A DNA stretch of 37,241 bases from a bacterium (GCA_024226335.1 JAAELY010000551.1:1-37241); one strand, 5' to 3'; shown: positions 1 to 9,590, counted from the first letter of the stretch. Numbers and translations: made by a program. Notes: a model not told the origin generated them from the letters alone.

Positions 1-134
1 CGAGAAGCGGGAGTCGCCGCCTGAGCAAGAAGCGTGATCCGATCGCAGATCCGTAGATCTGCAGAGGGTCGCGCGACGCAGCGCAGGCGGATGCATCGCG
101 CTTCGCAGCCGCAGCCTCCCTGTGCAGAGGTTCC
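1..134. other. Left-edge non-coding stretch with a short hairpin
   Basis: No gene can be assigned here. All three forward frames close within about 55 bases, so this may hold the last codons of a gene lying to the left, but nothing is recognisable. A 7-bp inverted repeat (GCAGATC / GATCTGC, 4-base loop) lies at 45-62. It has no T-run, so calling it a terminator for either side would be a guess. Confidence 0.3.
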
Positions 135-3100
135 CTAGGTCTTCGTGGAACTCTCCGAATCTCCCGGATTTTCCGGTTCGCCGTCTCGGTCCTCTTCCTT
201 GGAAAGAGGAATATCTTCGATCTCGTCGATCGCTTCTTCGATTTCAGCGACCATCATATCGCCCACTGCTTCATCTTCAGGTTCGCTTTCGCTGATATAG
301 GTCGATGCAGCGTCAACCAGAGTGGCCAGCTTCGTGTCGATCTGAGGACGGATCCACGCGACCCTACTCGCCTTCATGTCCTCGAAGCCACGGATCTCTC
401 CGGCCAGACTCGCGATTTCCAACGATTCTTCGGCGTTGTTCTCGCAAAGGTGCGTCGCCAGCCTTTCCAGTACCTCCGTGTACCAGCCGACCAGTTCGCG
501 CTCCAGGAGCCGCGAAGGCAGGCGGTGGAACGGGTCGAGCCAGGTTCCGCGCAAGCGACGCAGCGAAATCATGCAACTGAGAATGGGTTCAACCCAGCGC
601 CCCAGACGGACCTTCTTCTTCAGCCCGATCGCCTTGAGAAGCGGCGGGTGCAGGTTGTAGGTTACTTGCGCACGACGTTTGCTGTGACGGCCGAGCCAGC
701 GACGATACGGCCCGCGCAAGAGAAGGCGTGCGACTTCGTACTCGTCCTTGTACGCCATGATGCGGTAAAGCTCGCGCGCCGCCGCTTCAGTCAACGGTGC
801 GGCTGCGCGGTCGATCGCGACTTCAGCATTTGCGAGACGCCGCACCAGGTTCAGGTATCTCACGGCGTAGCGCTTGCTCTGATAGCTGCGAAGATCGAGC
901 GCAAACGAGGCGACTCGCTCTTCGAGCAGTGAGGTGCGGCAATCGAAGCTCTGCAAGGCAGACTCCAGGCGTTCCCAGGCGTCGCCGAAGACTCGCTTCG
1001 CTTGCCGAATACAATCCTCGTGGACTACGCCCGGTGGCGATGCGTCATCGAGCAACTTGGCGACCAATTTCGGTTCCGCGACGACTGCGCGTCCCAGCGT
1101 CAGCGCGCGCAGATTCTGCTCGACGGCCACGCCGTTGTCGCGGATTGCCTGCTCAAATGATTCGAGTGATACAGGCAAAAGTCCGCGTTGCATCGCACTG
1201 CCCAGGAGTACGAGATTCGCACACAACACCTGATTCAGGACAGCTTCCGCTAGTGGTTCCGCCGGGATCGTTACGAGATCATGCGTCATCTTGCGGAGCT
1301 GTGCGGGGAAGGTCTCGGCTTTGGGTGGTTTGAATCCCAGATCCCCGATCTCCGCGCCCGTCGGTTCGTAGTGCTCGTGAACCACCGCACGCGTGCGTTC
1401 GGGATCCAGCAATCGACGCGATTCCCGATCGCTGGAGCCAAGTTGATCGAAGGCCAGAAGTACATCTGCTCGGCCGTAACCGACGCGCGGGCTGCCAATG
1501 ACGGGACGCCGGCTGATCACGCAATGCGAGACGACCTTTCCGCCTCTTTGTGCCAGGCCTGTTTGATCCATGTGGATTGCGTAGAGTCCGTCGAGTTCAG
1601 CAGCTCGTACCAGAAGAGCATCAACGGTAACGACCCCTGTGCTGCCGATCCCGACCATCAAGACTTCGTAGCGGTCGGTTTCAAGATCGGCACGTGCGGG
1701 CTGCGGAAGTGGCGCTACCAGCAAGTCTTCGAAGTTCTCCCTATCCGCCGGTTGATTCACCACACCGATGAACGCGGGGCAATCGCCGTCGAGGCATGAG
1801 CGATCGTCACTACAAGAACTTTCGTGTACACGGGTCTTGCGCCCAAGCGCCGTTGCGATCGGATGTAGGGAAACACAAGAGGACTTGACGCCGCAATCAC
1901 CGCAGCCCTCGCAAACGTCTTCGTCGATCATCACGCGCTCTACAGCACGTTTCAGAACGCCTCGGCGCTCCAGTCTCTGCCGCTTGTTCGAACACATCTG
2001 GTCATAGACCAGCACCGTCACCCCTCGCACCTTTCGGATCTTGCGCATCGCATCATCCCAGCCGGCCTGGGTTACGCATTCCACGCGACCATCGGCGTGC
2101 GAGAGAGCGATCAGTGACTTGTCCTTGGTCATGGCCACGACTCGGCGTACGCCATCTGAGAGCAGATCGCGTACGATGAGCGTCAACGGTTTCGCGCCGA
2201 CAGGCTCTTGACCGCCGGTCATCGCGATGCCGCCGTTGTACAGGATCTTGAAGGTGATGTTGCTACCGGCGGCGACGCAAGCGCGTACGGCCGAGCGTCC
2301 ACTGTGGAAGTAGGTGCCATCGCCCAGGTTCTGGAAGATATGTGGCACGTCCGCGAACGGTTCCATGCCGATCCACTGGCCACCTTCCGTTCCCATGGCG
2401 CCGACGTACTTTACTTCGCGGTCCATCAGAAGGGCCATCGTGTGGCAGCCGATACCGCCACCCGCGACCGATCCCTCGGGTAGACGAGTGGAGGTTCCGT
2501 GCGGGCATCCGCTGCAGTAGTGGGGGCCCCGACTCGGTGACGGTGCCTCTTCCGCTCGATCGATTGCGCATTGCACTGGTGTGGCGGTCGCGATCAGGCT
2601 GCTCTCTTCCAGTCGCCCGCCCAGGTGGTCCGCCAGGTCGAGCGCGAGAGTGCCCGCCGTTACGCGATCGCGACGTGCGATCCAAGGCTCGCCTGTTTCC
2701 CGGCGCTGCCCCAGGACCATCGGATGATCTGGCTCGTTGAAAAGGGTGGCACGGATCTGCTCTTCTATGAACCCGCGCTTCCCGTCTACGACGATGATCT
2801 CGTCGAGACCGTCTGCAAACTCGCGCAGCCTTCTTGGCTCGAGAGGGAAGAGCAATTCCAGCTTCATCAAACGGATTCCGAGCTTCTCGAGTCGGCCCGC
2901 TCCCAGTCCCATCATGTGCAGGGCGGATTCCAATTCGTGGTAGAGCGCACCCGCGGCGACCAGGCCGATGTGGTCCTTCTTGTGCCGAACCGTGATCGGG
3001 TTGAGACCGTTCGCATAGGCGTAGCGACGGACCGCTTCGAGTCTTCCGTAGATCAGGTCTTCTTCAATGCTGATTACGTGAGGAGGAAGCAAGCCAGTGT

Positions 3101-3824
3101 CGAGCCGCGCTGCAAAGGGTTGGCCGCCTACTTCGAACTTTGGCAGCTCGACGTCCTGAAGCGGTTGGAGTTCGAAGACGGAACCCGCATCGGCTACGTC
3201 GGCCACGATGCGCAGACCCGTCCAGAGTCCTGCGTAACGCGAAATCTCGACCGCGTGCTGTCCGAGGGAGAGCACGTCAGCGGGATCGGCTGGCGCCAGT
3301 AGGGGCATGAAGGCGTGGGCGAAAGCGTGCTCACTATGGCTGGGGAGTGATGAACTCTTGCAGAACGGATCGTCACCCACGACCGCGATCGCGCCACCGA
3401 AACGCGATGTCCCGGTGAAGTTCGAGTGCCGCAGAGCGTCCAGCGCGCGGTCCAGGCCCGGTGCCTTTCCGTACCACATTCCCAGGACGCCGTCGTACTT
3501 GGAGTGCGGAAACAGGTCCACGAGTTGCGTACCCGAGATCGCCGCGGCAGCGAGTTCTTCGTTCATACCCGGAAGCAGGTATACGTCTTCCCCGAGGAGG
3601 TCCTTCAGGCTGTTTAATTTCAGATCCAGGCCGGCGAGCGGGGAGCCGGGATAGCCGGAGAACACGGCGCCGGTACGCCGGCCGTCTCGCTTGTCGGCGC
3701 GGAGTCGATCGAGCGGCAAGCGAATCACCGCTTGCAGACCAGTTAGATGAACCCGGCCCTGCGTACGCGTGTAGCGTTCCCAGAGAGGGGGAATTGTTTC
3801 GGTTTTTGGAGGGGTATCAGCCAT
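135..3824 (-). CDS. iorAB: Indolepyruvate:ferredoxin oxidoreductase, fused alpha-beta
   Basis: This 1229-residue protein is the fused form of indolepyruvate:ferredoxin oxidoreductase, a cytoplasmic enzyme that oxidatively decarboxylates aryl-pyruvates to aryl-acyl-CoA and reduces ferredoxin. The N-terminal pyrimidine-type domain covers roughly residues 20-230. The thiamine-diphosphate domain follows at about 430-560, with CSGCPHG near 437 and GDGTYFHSG and ILYNGGIAMTGGQ at 501-539. A Cys-rich Fe-S insert has Cys638/641/644/650 and Cys671/677/682. The gamma-type domain starts near 720 with VGIGSTGVV and carries MDQTGLAQRGGKV. After it comes a long C-terminal region of the kind seen in proteobacterial fused homologues, with an acidic tail. 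The ATG at 3824 faces the MFS gene across a short divergent gap. Cellular role is probably aromatic amino-acid or aryl-acid catabolism; substrate specificity is not readable from sequence. Confidence 0.93.
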   Translation of the reverse strand: MADTPPKTETIPPLWERYTRTQGRVHLTGLQAVIRLPLDRLRADKRDGRRTGAVFSGYPGSPLAGLDLKLNSLKDLLGEDVYLLPGMNEELAAAAISGTQLVDLFPHSKYDGVLGMWYGKAPGLDRALDALRHSNFTGTSRFGGAIAVVGDDPFCKSSSLPSHSEHAFAHAFMPLLAPADPADVLSLGQHAVEISRYAGLWTGLRIVADVADAGSVFELQPLQDVELPKFEVGGQPFAARLDTGLLPPHVISIEEDLIYGRLEAVRRYAYANGLNPITVRHKKDHIGLVAAGALYHELESALHMMGLGAGRLEKLGIRLMKLELLFPLEPRRLREFADGLDEIIVVDGKRGFIEEQIRATLFNEPDHPMVLGQRRETGEPWIARRDRVTAGTLALDLADHLGGRLEESSLIATATPVQCAIDRAEEAPSPSRGPHYCSGCPHGTSTRLPEGSVAGGGIGCHTMALLMDREVKYVGAMGTEGGQWIGMEPFADVPHIFQNLGDGTYFHSGRSAVRACVAAGSNITFKILYNGGIAMTGGQEPVGAKPLTLIVRDLLSDGVRRVVAMTKDKSLIALSHADGRVECVTQAGWDDAMRKIRKVRGVTVLVYDQMCSNKRQRLERRGVLKRAVERVMIDEDVCEGCGDCGVKSSCVSLHPIATALGRKTRVHESSCSDDRSCLDGDCPAFIGVVNQPADRENFEDLLVAPLPQPARADLETDRYEVLMVGIGSTGVVTVDALLVRAAELDGLYAIHMDQTGLAQRGGKVVSHCVISRRPVIGSPRVGYGRADVLLAFDQLGSSDRESRRLLDPERTRAVVHEHYEPTGAEIGDLGFKPPKAETFPAQLRKMTHDLVTIPAEPLAEAVLNQVLCANLVLLGSAMQRGLLPVSLESFEQAIRDNGVAVEQNLRALTLGRAVVAEPKLVAKLLDDASPPGVVHEDCIRQAKRVFGDAWERLESALQSFDCRTSLLEERVASFALDLRSYQSKRYAVRYLNLVRRLANAEVAIDRAAAPLTEAAARELYRIMAYKDEYEVARLLLRGPYRRWLGRHSKRRAQVTYNLHPPLLKAIGLKKKVRLGRWVEPILSCMISLRRLRGTWLDPFHRLPSRLLERELVGWYTEVLERLATHLCENNAEESLEIASLAGEIRGFEDMKASRVAWIRPQIDTKLATLVDAASTYISESEPEDEAVGDMMVAEIEEAIDEIEDIPLSKEEDRDGEPENPGDSESSTKT

Positions 3825-3924
3825 GACACGCCGTCATCGGCGCAGAATCTGAGTGACTTGAGACGCAACTTGGCCCGAGTTGCGTACTCCTGATCCTGCT
3901 ACTCTACGGCCGGTGATTGAGAGA

Positions 3925-5355
3925 ATGTCGCGCTGGCGCCGGATCGGCTACGCGTTGGGATCGACGGGTTTCCAGATTTCCGATCGCATCGTCGTCGCGA
4001 TCGCCTTGTACTACTACCTGCCACCGGGTGGGCGCGGTCTGGAGCCGCAGGTTTCGCAGACACTCTTCCTGGGAGTGCTGACGTTGTACGGAGCTGCGAT
4101 GCTTATCGGGCGAGTCTTTGACGCGCTTGCAGATCCGATCGTTGGGCACCGTTGCGATCGTTCCCGCTCCCGACTGGGGCGCCGCCGCAGCTTCATGATC
4201 TACGGGATCGTTCCGATGCTGGCGCTTCCCGTCTTCCTGTTCTTTCCGCCCGGGGAACCCGGAGACCCGCTCAACGGCATCTGGCTGGCCGTCATACTCT
4301 CGTTGTATTTCATCGCCTTCACGATCTACGTGGCTCCCTACCTCGCGCTCTTGCCAGAGATTGCGCCTGACCCCGAGGATCGAACTCGCCTCTCGACCCT
4401 GCTTGCGATCCTGTCGTTTCCCATCGTCATGCTCTTTGGAGCAGGTTGGGCCGTCGGCCTGGACTGGGGCCGGGCGCAGGGTTTGAGCAGCGAAGAGGCG
4501 ATTCGCTGGATCGTCGTGATCTCATCACTCGTGGGTTTCGGTCTATGTCTGGGTCCGATCCTCGCGGTCGATGAAACACGACACACCAATGCCGGGCCTT
4601 CTGAACTCAGCTTGCGAGAGGCCTTTTCGAGCACTCTCCGCGATCGCGCGTTCCTCATCTACATGGCTGCGCAGATCTTCTTCATCCTCTCGATCAATCT
4701 TCTGGGGCCGTCTCTGGTGTACTACGCAACCGTGGCGCTCGGCCGTAGCGAGGGATTTGCCGGAGTTCTGGGCGGAGTCAGTCTGATCTCGGTCATCTTT
4801 GGCTTCGCCGCCGTAATGCGCTTTTCGCGCGCATTCGGGCCCAAGCGCACGGTGGTCGTCGCCAATCTCCTGTTCTCGATTTCTGTGGGAATGCTCTGGT
4901 GGCTCGTGCCCGATGTGCCGGACGGACCAAACGATCGCGCGAATCTGATCCTGGTCATGAGTTCGCTCGCACTCATGGGGCCGGCGATCGCGGGCTTCCT
5001 GGTTGTGCCCTACTTGTTGATCGGACAACTGATCGACGCCGATGTCGTGCGCAGCGGTGCAAGTCGGGCGGCCATGTACTTCGGTATGCAGGGCCTGATG
5101 ACCAAAGGGGTCTTCGGCGTTTCTTCGGCGCTGCTCGCGTTCCTCTTTGCGCGTTATGGCAACAGCCAGGAAGAGCCGCTCGGTGTACTTCTGATTGGTC
5201 CGATCGCAGCTCTTTTCTGTCTGGTGTCCGCGCTCATCTTCCTGACGTATCCAGAAGACGAGGTTCTGGCAAAAATCAGGGAAGGTCGAAGTGAAGGTAG
5301 ACACCTACTAGATGAGAGTCGATCTCGGTTTCGTCGATCGACCGATCCCGGCTAA
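3925..5355 (+). CDS. MFS transporter, GPH (sugar:cation symporter) type
   Basis: This is a polytopic inner-membrane carrier with about twelve hydrophobic segments. The N-terminal RIGYALGSTGFQISD and the loop FDALADPIVGHRCDRSRSR followed by GRRRS are characteristic of the glycoside-pentoside-hexuronide:cation symporter (MelB-like) branch of the major facilitator superfamily. Such proteins move sugars or other small organic solutes with Na+ or H+; the substrate here cannot be told. The start is uncertain. The frame is open from a TTG at 3880 and has a GTG at 3913, but the ATG at 3925 best matches the family N-terminus. The 3' end overlaps the convergent small secreted-protein gene by 80 bases. 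It is divergent from iorAB, so the two could share a control region at 3825-3924. Confidence 0.85.
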   Translation: MSRWRRIGYALGSTGFQISDRIVVAIALYYYLPPGGRGLEPQVSQTLFLGVLTLYGAAMLIGRVFDALADPIVGHRCDRSRSRLGRRRSFMIYGIVPMLALPVFLFFPPGEPGDPLNGIWLAVILSLYFIAFTIYVAPYLALLPEIAPDPEDRTRLSTLLAILSFPIVMLFGAGWAVGLDWGRAQGLSSEEAIRWIVVISSLVGFGLCLGPILAVDETRHTNAGPSELSLREAFSSTLRDRAFLIYMAAQIFFILSINLLGPSLVYYATVALGRSEGFAGVLGGVSLISVIFGFAAVMRFSRAFGPKRTVVVANLLFSISVGMLWWLVPDVPDGPNDRANLILVMSSLALMGPAIAGFLVVPYLLIGQLIDADVVRSGASRAAMYFGMQGLMTKGVFGVSSALLAFLFARYGNSQEEPLGVLLIGPIAALFCLVSALIFLTYPEDEVLAKIREGRSEGRHLLDESRSRFRRSTDPG

Positions 5356-5749
5356 CCCGCCAATCGAAGCCCGCTCTTGCGAATGAGCTCAGGCGACGCG
5401 CCAATCCGAATTCTCCCCTCAATCCGGGAAAATTCGCCGCGCCGTCCGGCATGGCCAACTTCAGGTGCCAGAAATCGGAGATGGAATCGAAACGGCCGAG
5501 ACGCAGATCACCAAACATCGGCGCGCGAATAGCGCGCACCGGTAGAACGTCCAGGATCCCGGACATGTGTTTGAGTCGCGGTAGTCTGAGCATTTCGGGC
5601 CAGGCTGCGTCCGCTGCACCGACGTGGGCGAGCGTATTTTCTGCCGCCTCGCTGAGGGATCGAAGACCCCAGTTCGACTCAGCACGCGCATCTGTCGATG
5701 CGAACATGGAGCCTAGTGCAACTAACGAGCAGATCAGTAACGTCTTCAA
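5276..5749 (-). CDS. Small secreted protein of unknown function
   Basis: A 157-residue protein whose first 23 residues form a clear Sec signal peptide: basic start (MKTLL), hydrophobic core ICSLVALGSMFAS, then DARAES with a probable cleavage after ARA. The mature part has no family I recognise. It ends in an aromatic/hydrophobic alternating stretch, SHLVGVYLHFDLP, which could be a terminal beta-strand of an outer-membrane or periplasmic beta protein. The start is a TTG at 5749 that overlaps the stop of the upstream HD-GYP gene (TTGA), which implies translational coupling. The signal peptide supports TTG over the internal ATG at 5707. Its last 80 bases run antisense through the end of the MFS gene. 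Confidence 0.7.
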   Translation of the reverse strand: MKTLLICSLVALGSMFASTDARAESNWGLRSLSEAAENTLAHVGAADAAWPEMLRLPRLKHMSGILDVLPVRAIRAPMFGDLRLGRFDSISDFWHLKLAMPDGAANFPGLRGEFGLARRLSSFARAGFDWRVSRDRSIDETEIDSHLVGVYLHFDLP

Positions 5750-7773
5750 GTTTTCTCCCGGGCAGAGCTATCAATAAGCGCAAGTACTTCTTCACCTTCG
5801 GTGTCGAGAACACTGAAAAACAGGTCAACGATCACAGGATCGAAACGAATACCACTGTCCTTTCGCATGATTTCGCGGATGCGCAGAGCATCGAACTCCG
5901 GCTTATGTGGGCGGGCGCTCGAGAGCGCTTCCCAGACATCGACAACCGATACGATGCGTGCTGAGATCGGGATTTCATCTCCCGCAAGGCCGTCGGGATA
6001 GCCGGTTCCATCCCAGCGTTCATGGTGATGGCGCACGCAGGATAGAGTGGTTGGGGAAAGGCCTGGAATGCCCGAGACGATCCGATGACCGATCACCGGG
6101 TGTTTCTCTATCTCGAAACGGTCATCGGGCGTGAGCTTCCCTTGGCACATCAGGATCTCTTCGCGCACACCCACCTTGCCCAGGTCGTGTAGTAGGGCAC
6201 CGATCCCAAGACCTTCCAGCTCCCCCTCCGACAATCCCAGTCTCTGCCCCACTAGCAGCGAAAGCGCGGCAAGGCGTGGGCAGTGATCATGCGTATACCC
6301 GTCACGTGCCTCGACGGCACTCGCGATCGCCGTGATCGAAGCAGTGAACTTCTGCGTAACGTCTTCAAGGCGACGCGCGCTATCAAGGGCCAGGGCGAGT
6401 TGCGTGCCCACGCTCTTGATCGTGCGTATCTGATGCTCATCGAGTCGGGACGGATCCCCCCGCTCGAGTACCAATACTCCGACCGCAGATCTTTCTGCGA
6501 AGAGGGGAGCGTATACCGCGAGACCCGAGCAGTCCGTTCCGGGGATGCTCCCTTCAAAGACGCGCATACGTTCGCTGGAGAGTGCCTCACAGGCTGTACC
6601 GAAGTCTCCAGCCTGATGGAAGCCCCTTGCGTTCCACCCAGCGCGTGAATCGGAGAGGGTCCCATCGGCACGAGCGCGAAATAGCGCCACGCTGTTTGCC
6701 GAGATCGCTTCGCCCAGAAGACGCAGCGCAAGATCAAGGCCGGGTTCACTACCGGTCTGTTCCGAGTGCGAACCTGACGGGACGTATGAGACCTGTCCCT
6801 CCGGCCCACGCTCGAGTCGGGTCGCCCGGCGGCGCACTTGATCGAGTGCAAGTATTCCGTGGATTGCGATCGCGCTTGCAGGTAGTACCGGATCGAGCTG
6901 CAATCCGTGGAGCACCAGGGCGGCCAGCGAAGTCATTCCGCTGCCAATCGCCAATCCGGCCAATGCGAGGAAGCGTCGTGGGCTGGCGCTCGTGCCGATG
7001 ATCGCAGCGATTCCCGAAACGAGCAGTACGAAGGCGAACGACCCTGCTTTGCCCACAGGTTTCAAGGTCGAGAGCCCCAACTCCCGTGCGGATTCGCCGC
7101 GTAGGGCCAGCGCTTCGATCCAGACCCCGGGCCGGCTCGGTCCGATTGGAGTCGGCCAAAGGTCTCCGAGTTCGGCACTGGTGGGACCGATCAGCACATG
7201 GCGGCCCGCGATCTCGGAAGCATCGAAGCTTCCGGAGAGAACTCGCACGATCGGGATCACCGGGATTTCCGGGTGTGCACGACGATAGTCGATGGGCACG
7301 CCTCGAAGGGATCTTACATTTCCGTTCGCTCGAACCTGCTCAGAAAACCCCGGCGCGGGCCCGCGTTGCACGATGGGCCCGTAGGCCTTCATCTCGTCCG
7401 GGAAGGCTGGCTCGCTCTGGATGGAGTTCGCTTCCCGAAGCGGCAGGTGAAGAGAAACGGATACCGCGCCGGCTCCGCTGAGACGTTCGAGCGCGCTGAC
7501 GAAGTGTGAACGCGGCCATGGCCAGGAGTCGGGAACAGCTCGTAGACTGGCGGGATCCAGTGCGACGATCATCACATCCGGCAAGTCTGATACCGGCTCT
7601 GGTGGAATCAAGCTAGCGAGATGCAAAGCAGCGTCAGCAAACGCCTGGGTCAGGGATTTCCCATCTTCAGACCAGATTGCGCAGGCAGCCAGCAACGCAA
7701 CGGCAATCGCCGTTGAGGTGGCCAGGAAATGACGATGCACGAGCACGAGTGGTATTTCGGCGGCGGTGTTCAC
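5746..7773 (-). CDS. CHASE2-GAF-HD-GYP membrane signalling protein
   Basis: A 675-residue sensor, probably a cyclic-di-GMP phosphodiesterase. A transmembrane segment at about 17-33 is followed by a periplasmic CHASE2-like domain (PDVMIVALDPASLRAVPDSW, LIGPTSAELGD). Two to three membrane segments follow near residues 225-300, then a GAF-like domain at about 345-475. The C-terminal HD-GYP domain has His495 in the first helix, HD at 529-530 (LLHDLGKVGV), the histidine run RHHHERWDGTGYPDG around 581-595 with an intact GYP at 591-593, and the closing VVDVWEALSS. All the motifs associated with activity are present, so it is likely catalytic. It is the first gene of a two-gene unit with the secreted protein. 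Periplasmic sensing coupled to cytoplasmic c-di-GMP breakdown is the inferred role; the ligand is unknown. Confidence 0.88.
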   Translation of the reverse strand: MNTAAEIPLVLVHRHFLATSTAIAVALLAACAIWSEDGKSLTQAFADAALHLASLIPPEPVSDLPDVMIVALDPASLRAVPDSWPWPRSHFVSALERLSGAGAVSVSLHLPLREANSIQSEPAFPDEMKAYGPIVQRGPAPGFSEQVRANGNVRSLRGVPIDYRRAHPEIPVIPIVRVLSGSFDASEIAGRHVLIGPTSAELGDLWPTPIGPSRPGVWIEALALRGESARELGLSTLKPVGKAGSFAFVLLVSGIAAIIGTSASPRRFLALAGLAIGSGMTSLAALVLHGLQLDPVLPASAIAIHGILALDQVRRRATRLERGPEGQVSYVPSGSHSEQTGSEPGLDLALRLLGEAISANSVALFRARADGTLSDSRAGWNARGFHQAGDFGTACEALSSERMRVFEGSIPGTDCSGLAVYAPLFAERSAVGVLVLERGDPSRLDEHQIRTIKSVGTQLALALDSARRLEDVTQKFTASITAIASAVEARDGYTHDHCPRLAALSLLVGQRLGLSEGELEGLGIGALLHDLGKVGVREEILMCQGKLTPDDRFEIEKHPVIGHRIVSGIPGLSPTTLSCVRHHHERWDGTGYPDGLAGDEIPISARIVSVVDVWEALSSARPHKPEFDALRIREIMRKDSGIRFDPVIVDLFFSVLDTEGEEVLALIDSSAREKT

Positions 7774-7941
7774 ATGCTTTAGCGCACGTCCCGAAGTGTC
7801 TTTGAGCGGCCCAAGATGGCCTGGACGGGCGCCCGATAAACACCTGGGGGCACGACATACCGCTGCTGTCCTGAGATGCCAGCCCCGGCATCGGCAATAG
7901 CACCGCGACCTGATGGGAAATCCGGGCTAGCTTCGGTCGGA

Positions 7942-8634
7942 ATGATCGACACCGTCCACTTCGTACAGACCCCAGAAGGCGTCGAACTCGAGTTGCGTGT
8001 AGCGGGTCCCGTGGTCCGTGCCTACGCATGGCTGGTCGATGCGTTCCTTCGCTCGGCACTGGTGTCCGCATTTAGCATTATGCTCGGGGTCCTCGGTGCT
8101 TTCGGCCAGGGAATCCTGATGGTCGTGTTCTTTGTGGTCTGGTGGTTCTTTCCTGTGTTCTTCGAGATCTACGCCTCAGGCCAGACACCCGGCAAGAAGC
8201 TCATGGGGCTGCGCGTCGTTCAGCAGAATGGTACGCCCGTGGATTGGTCCGGTTCCATCCTGCGCAACTTTTTGCGGGTAGTGGACTTCCTGCCATTTCT
8301 GTACCTGATCGGACTCGTGTCGATGCTGATCGACCGCAGCTTTCGTCGGCTCGGAGACCTGGCCGCTGCGACACTTGTCGTCTATGCATCAACTCCGACC
8401 GCTCGGGTCCAGGAGGTCCCGGAAGTCATCCCTGTCTTGCCCCCGGTTCCTCTCGCTCTGGACGAACAGCGTGCGGTCATTGCCTTCGTCGAGCGTTCAC
8501 CGTTTCTCACACCCGAACGCTCTTCTGAACTCGCCGGAATTCTCGTGCCGCTGCTGGGTGATGATGAACCGATAGGGCGATTGGGGCGGATCGCCGCTTT
8601 CCTGGTGGGTCGTAGCCTTCCGGAGCGTCCGTGA
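7942..8634 (+). CDS. RDD-family membrane protein
   Basis: A membrane protein of about 230 residues with an RDD domain. After MIDTVHFVQTPEGVELELRVAGPV come two hydrophobic hairpins (from VSAFSIMLGVLGAF to VVWWFFPVFFEIY, and LRVVDFLPFLYLIGLVSMLID), the loop GQTPGKKLMGLRVV and the basic element DRSFRRLGDLAAATLVVY, all typical of the family. RDD proteins are of uncertain function, and some are linked to ion transport. The frame extends upstream to an ATG at 7876, but that adds a Pro/Ala-rich leader, and the ATG at 7942 starts where family members start. It is the first gene of the MoxR-DUF58 operon, and its stop overlaps the next gene's GTG start by four bases. Confidence 0.85.
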   Translation: MIDTVHFVQTPEGVELELRVAGPVVRAYAWLVDAFLRSALVSAFSIMLGVLGAFGQGILMVVFFVVWWFFPVFFEIYASGQTPGKKLMGLRVVQQNGTPVDWSGSILRNFLRVVDFLPFLYLIGLVSMLIDRSFRRLGDLAAATLVVYASTPTARVQEVPEVIPVLPPVPLALDEQRAVIAFVERSPFLTPERSSELAGILVPLLGDDEPIGRLGRIAAFLVGRSLPERP

Positions 8635-9590
8635 AACAGCAGTTTTTCGAACAACTGGGAGAGGCGCGGTGGAGTGAACTGCGAAGCATCCTCGATGCAT
8701 TGGATCACGGCCGGACCGCGGATACGAAGGACTTTCCGCGCTTGTATCGGCGTGTATGCCAGGACCTGGCGCTTGCCCGGGATCGCCGTTTTGGGGCGCG
8801 CCTCGTCGATTTACTGAATGAACTCACGCTTCGAGGTCATCGTCACCTGTATGAAGCGCGAGTGCGTCGCGCCAATGGGATCAGGCGCTTTGTGGTTGGT
8901 GAGTTCCCGCGCGCGGTGCGCGCCGAGTGGAAGCTGGTGCTTCTGGCTTCGTTGCTGTTTTACGGTTCAGGAGTAGTGACGGGTTGGTTGGTCTACGACA
9001 ACCCCGATCTGGTCTACAGTTTCATTTCGGCGGACCAGATCGAAGAGATCGAGTCGATGTACCGCCCGGGAAATCATCCGATCGGAGACCGCGGTAGCGA
9101 CGACGATGTGGCCATGTTCGGATTCTACATCTGGAACAATGTCTCGATCGCCTTCCGCACCTTTGCCAGCGGCCTGTTTTTTGGGGTGGGGACGCTCTTC
9201 GTCTTGATTTCCAACGGCCTGTTCCTGGGAATCGTCGCTACCCACCTCGCGCAGGTTGGTTCCTCTTCGACCTTCTTTCCCTTCGTGATCGGACACGGAG
9301 CTTTCGAGTTGACTGCGATCGTGCTCGCTGGCGTTGCAGGTTTGCGTCTCGGCCTCTCACTCCTCGCACCGGGTCCCTTCAGTCGACTCCAATCTCTTAG
9401 AAGAGCCGCTCGGCGCAGCTTGCTGATCGTCTACGGAGTTGGCGGTATGCTCTTCATCGCTGCGCTGATCGAAGCCTTCTGGTCGCCGAACACGGTCTTT
9501 CCTCCAACTGTGAAATACACGGTGGGAGTGGTGTTCTGGCTGCTGGTTGGCTCGTATTTCGTTTTTCCGGGGCGCGGGTATGCAGACTGA
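8631..9590 (+). CDS. SpoIIM/DUF95-family membrane protein
   Basis: A 319-residue protein with a soluble helical N-terminus (about 100 residues), a membrane segment at roughly 105-125, and then several more from about residue 165 to the end. The features FYIWNNVSIAFRTFASGLFFGVGTLFVLISNGLFLG and IGHGAFELTAIVLAG (cited here as two motif regions) match the stage II sporulation protein M (DUF95) family. The name is historical: outside Firmicutes these proteins occur beside RDD, MoxR and DUF58 genes and do not imply sporulation. The start is the GTG at 8631 overlapping the RDD stop. The stop overlaps the next ATG by 11 bases. Its role is probably as a membrane component of the system encoded by this operon. 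Confidence 0.85.
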   Translation: MKQQFFEQLGEARWSELRSILDALDHGRTADTKDFPRLYRRVCQDLALARDRRFGARLVDLLNELTLRGHRHLYEARVRRANGIRRFVVGEFPRAVRAEWKLVLLASLLFYGSGVVTGWLVYDNPDLVYSFISADQIEEIESMYRPGNHPIGDRGSDDDVAMFGFYIWNNVSIAFRTFASGLFFGVGTLFVLISNGLFLGIVATHLAQVGSSSTFFPFVIGHGAFELTAIVLAGVAGLRLGLSLLAPGPFSRLQSLRRAARRSLLIVYGVGGMLFIAALIEAFWSPNTVFPPTVKYTVGVVFWLLVGSYFVFPGRGYAD

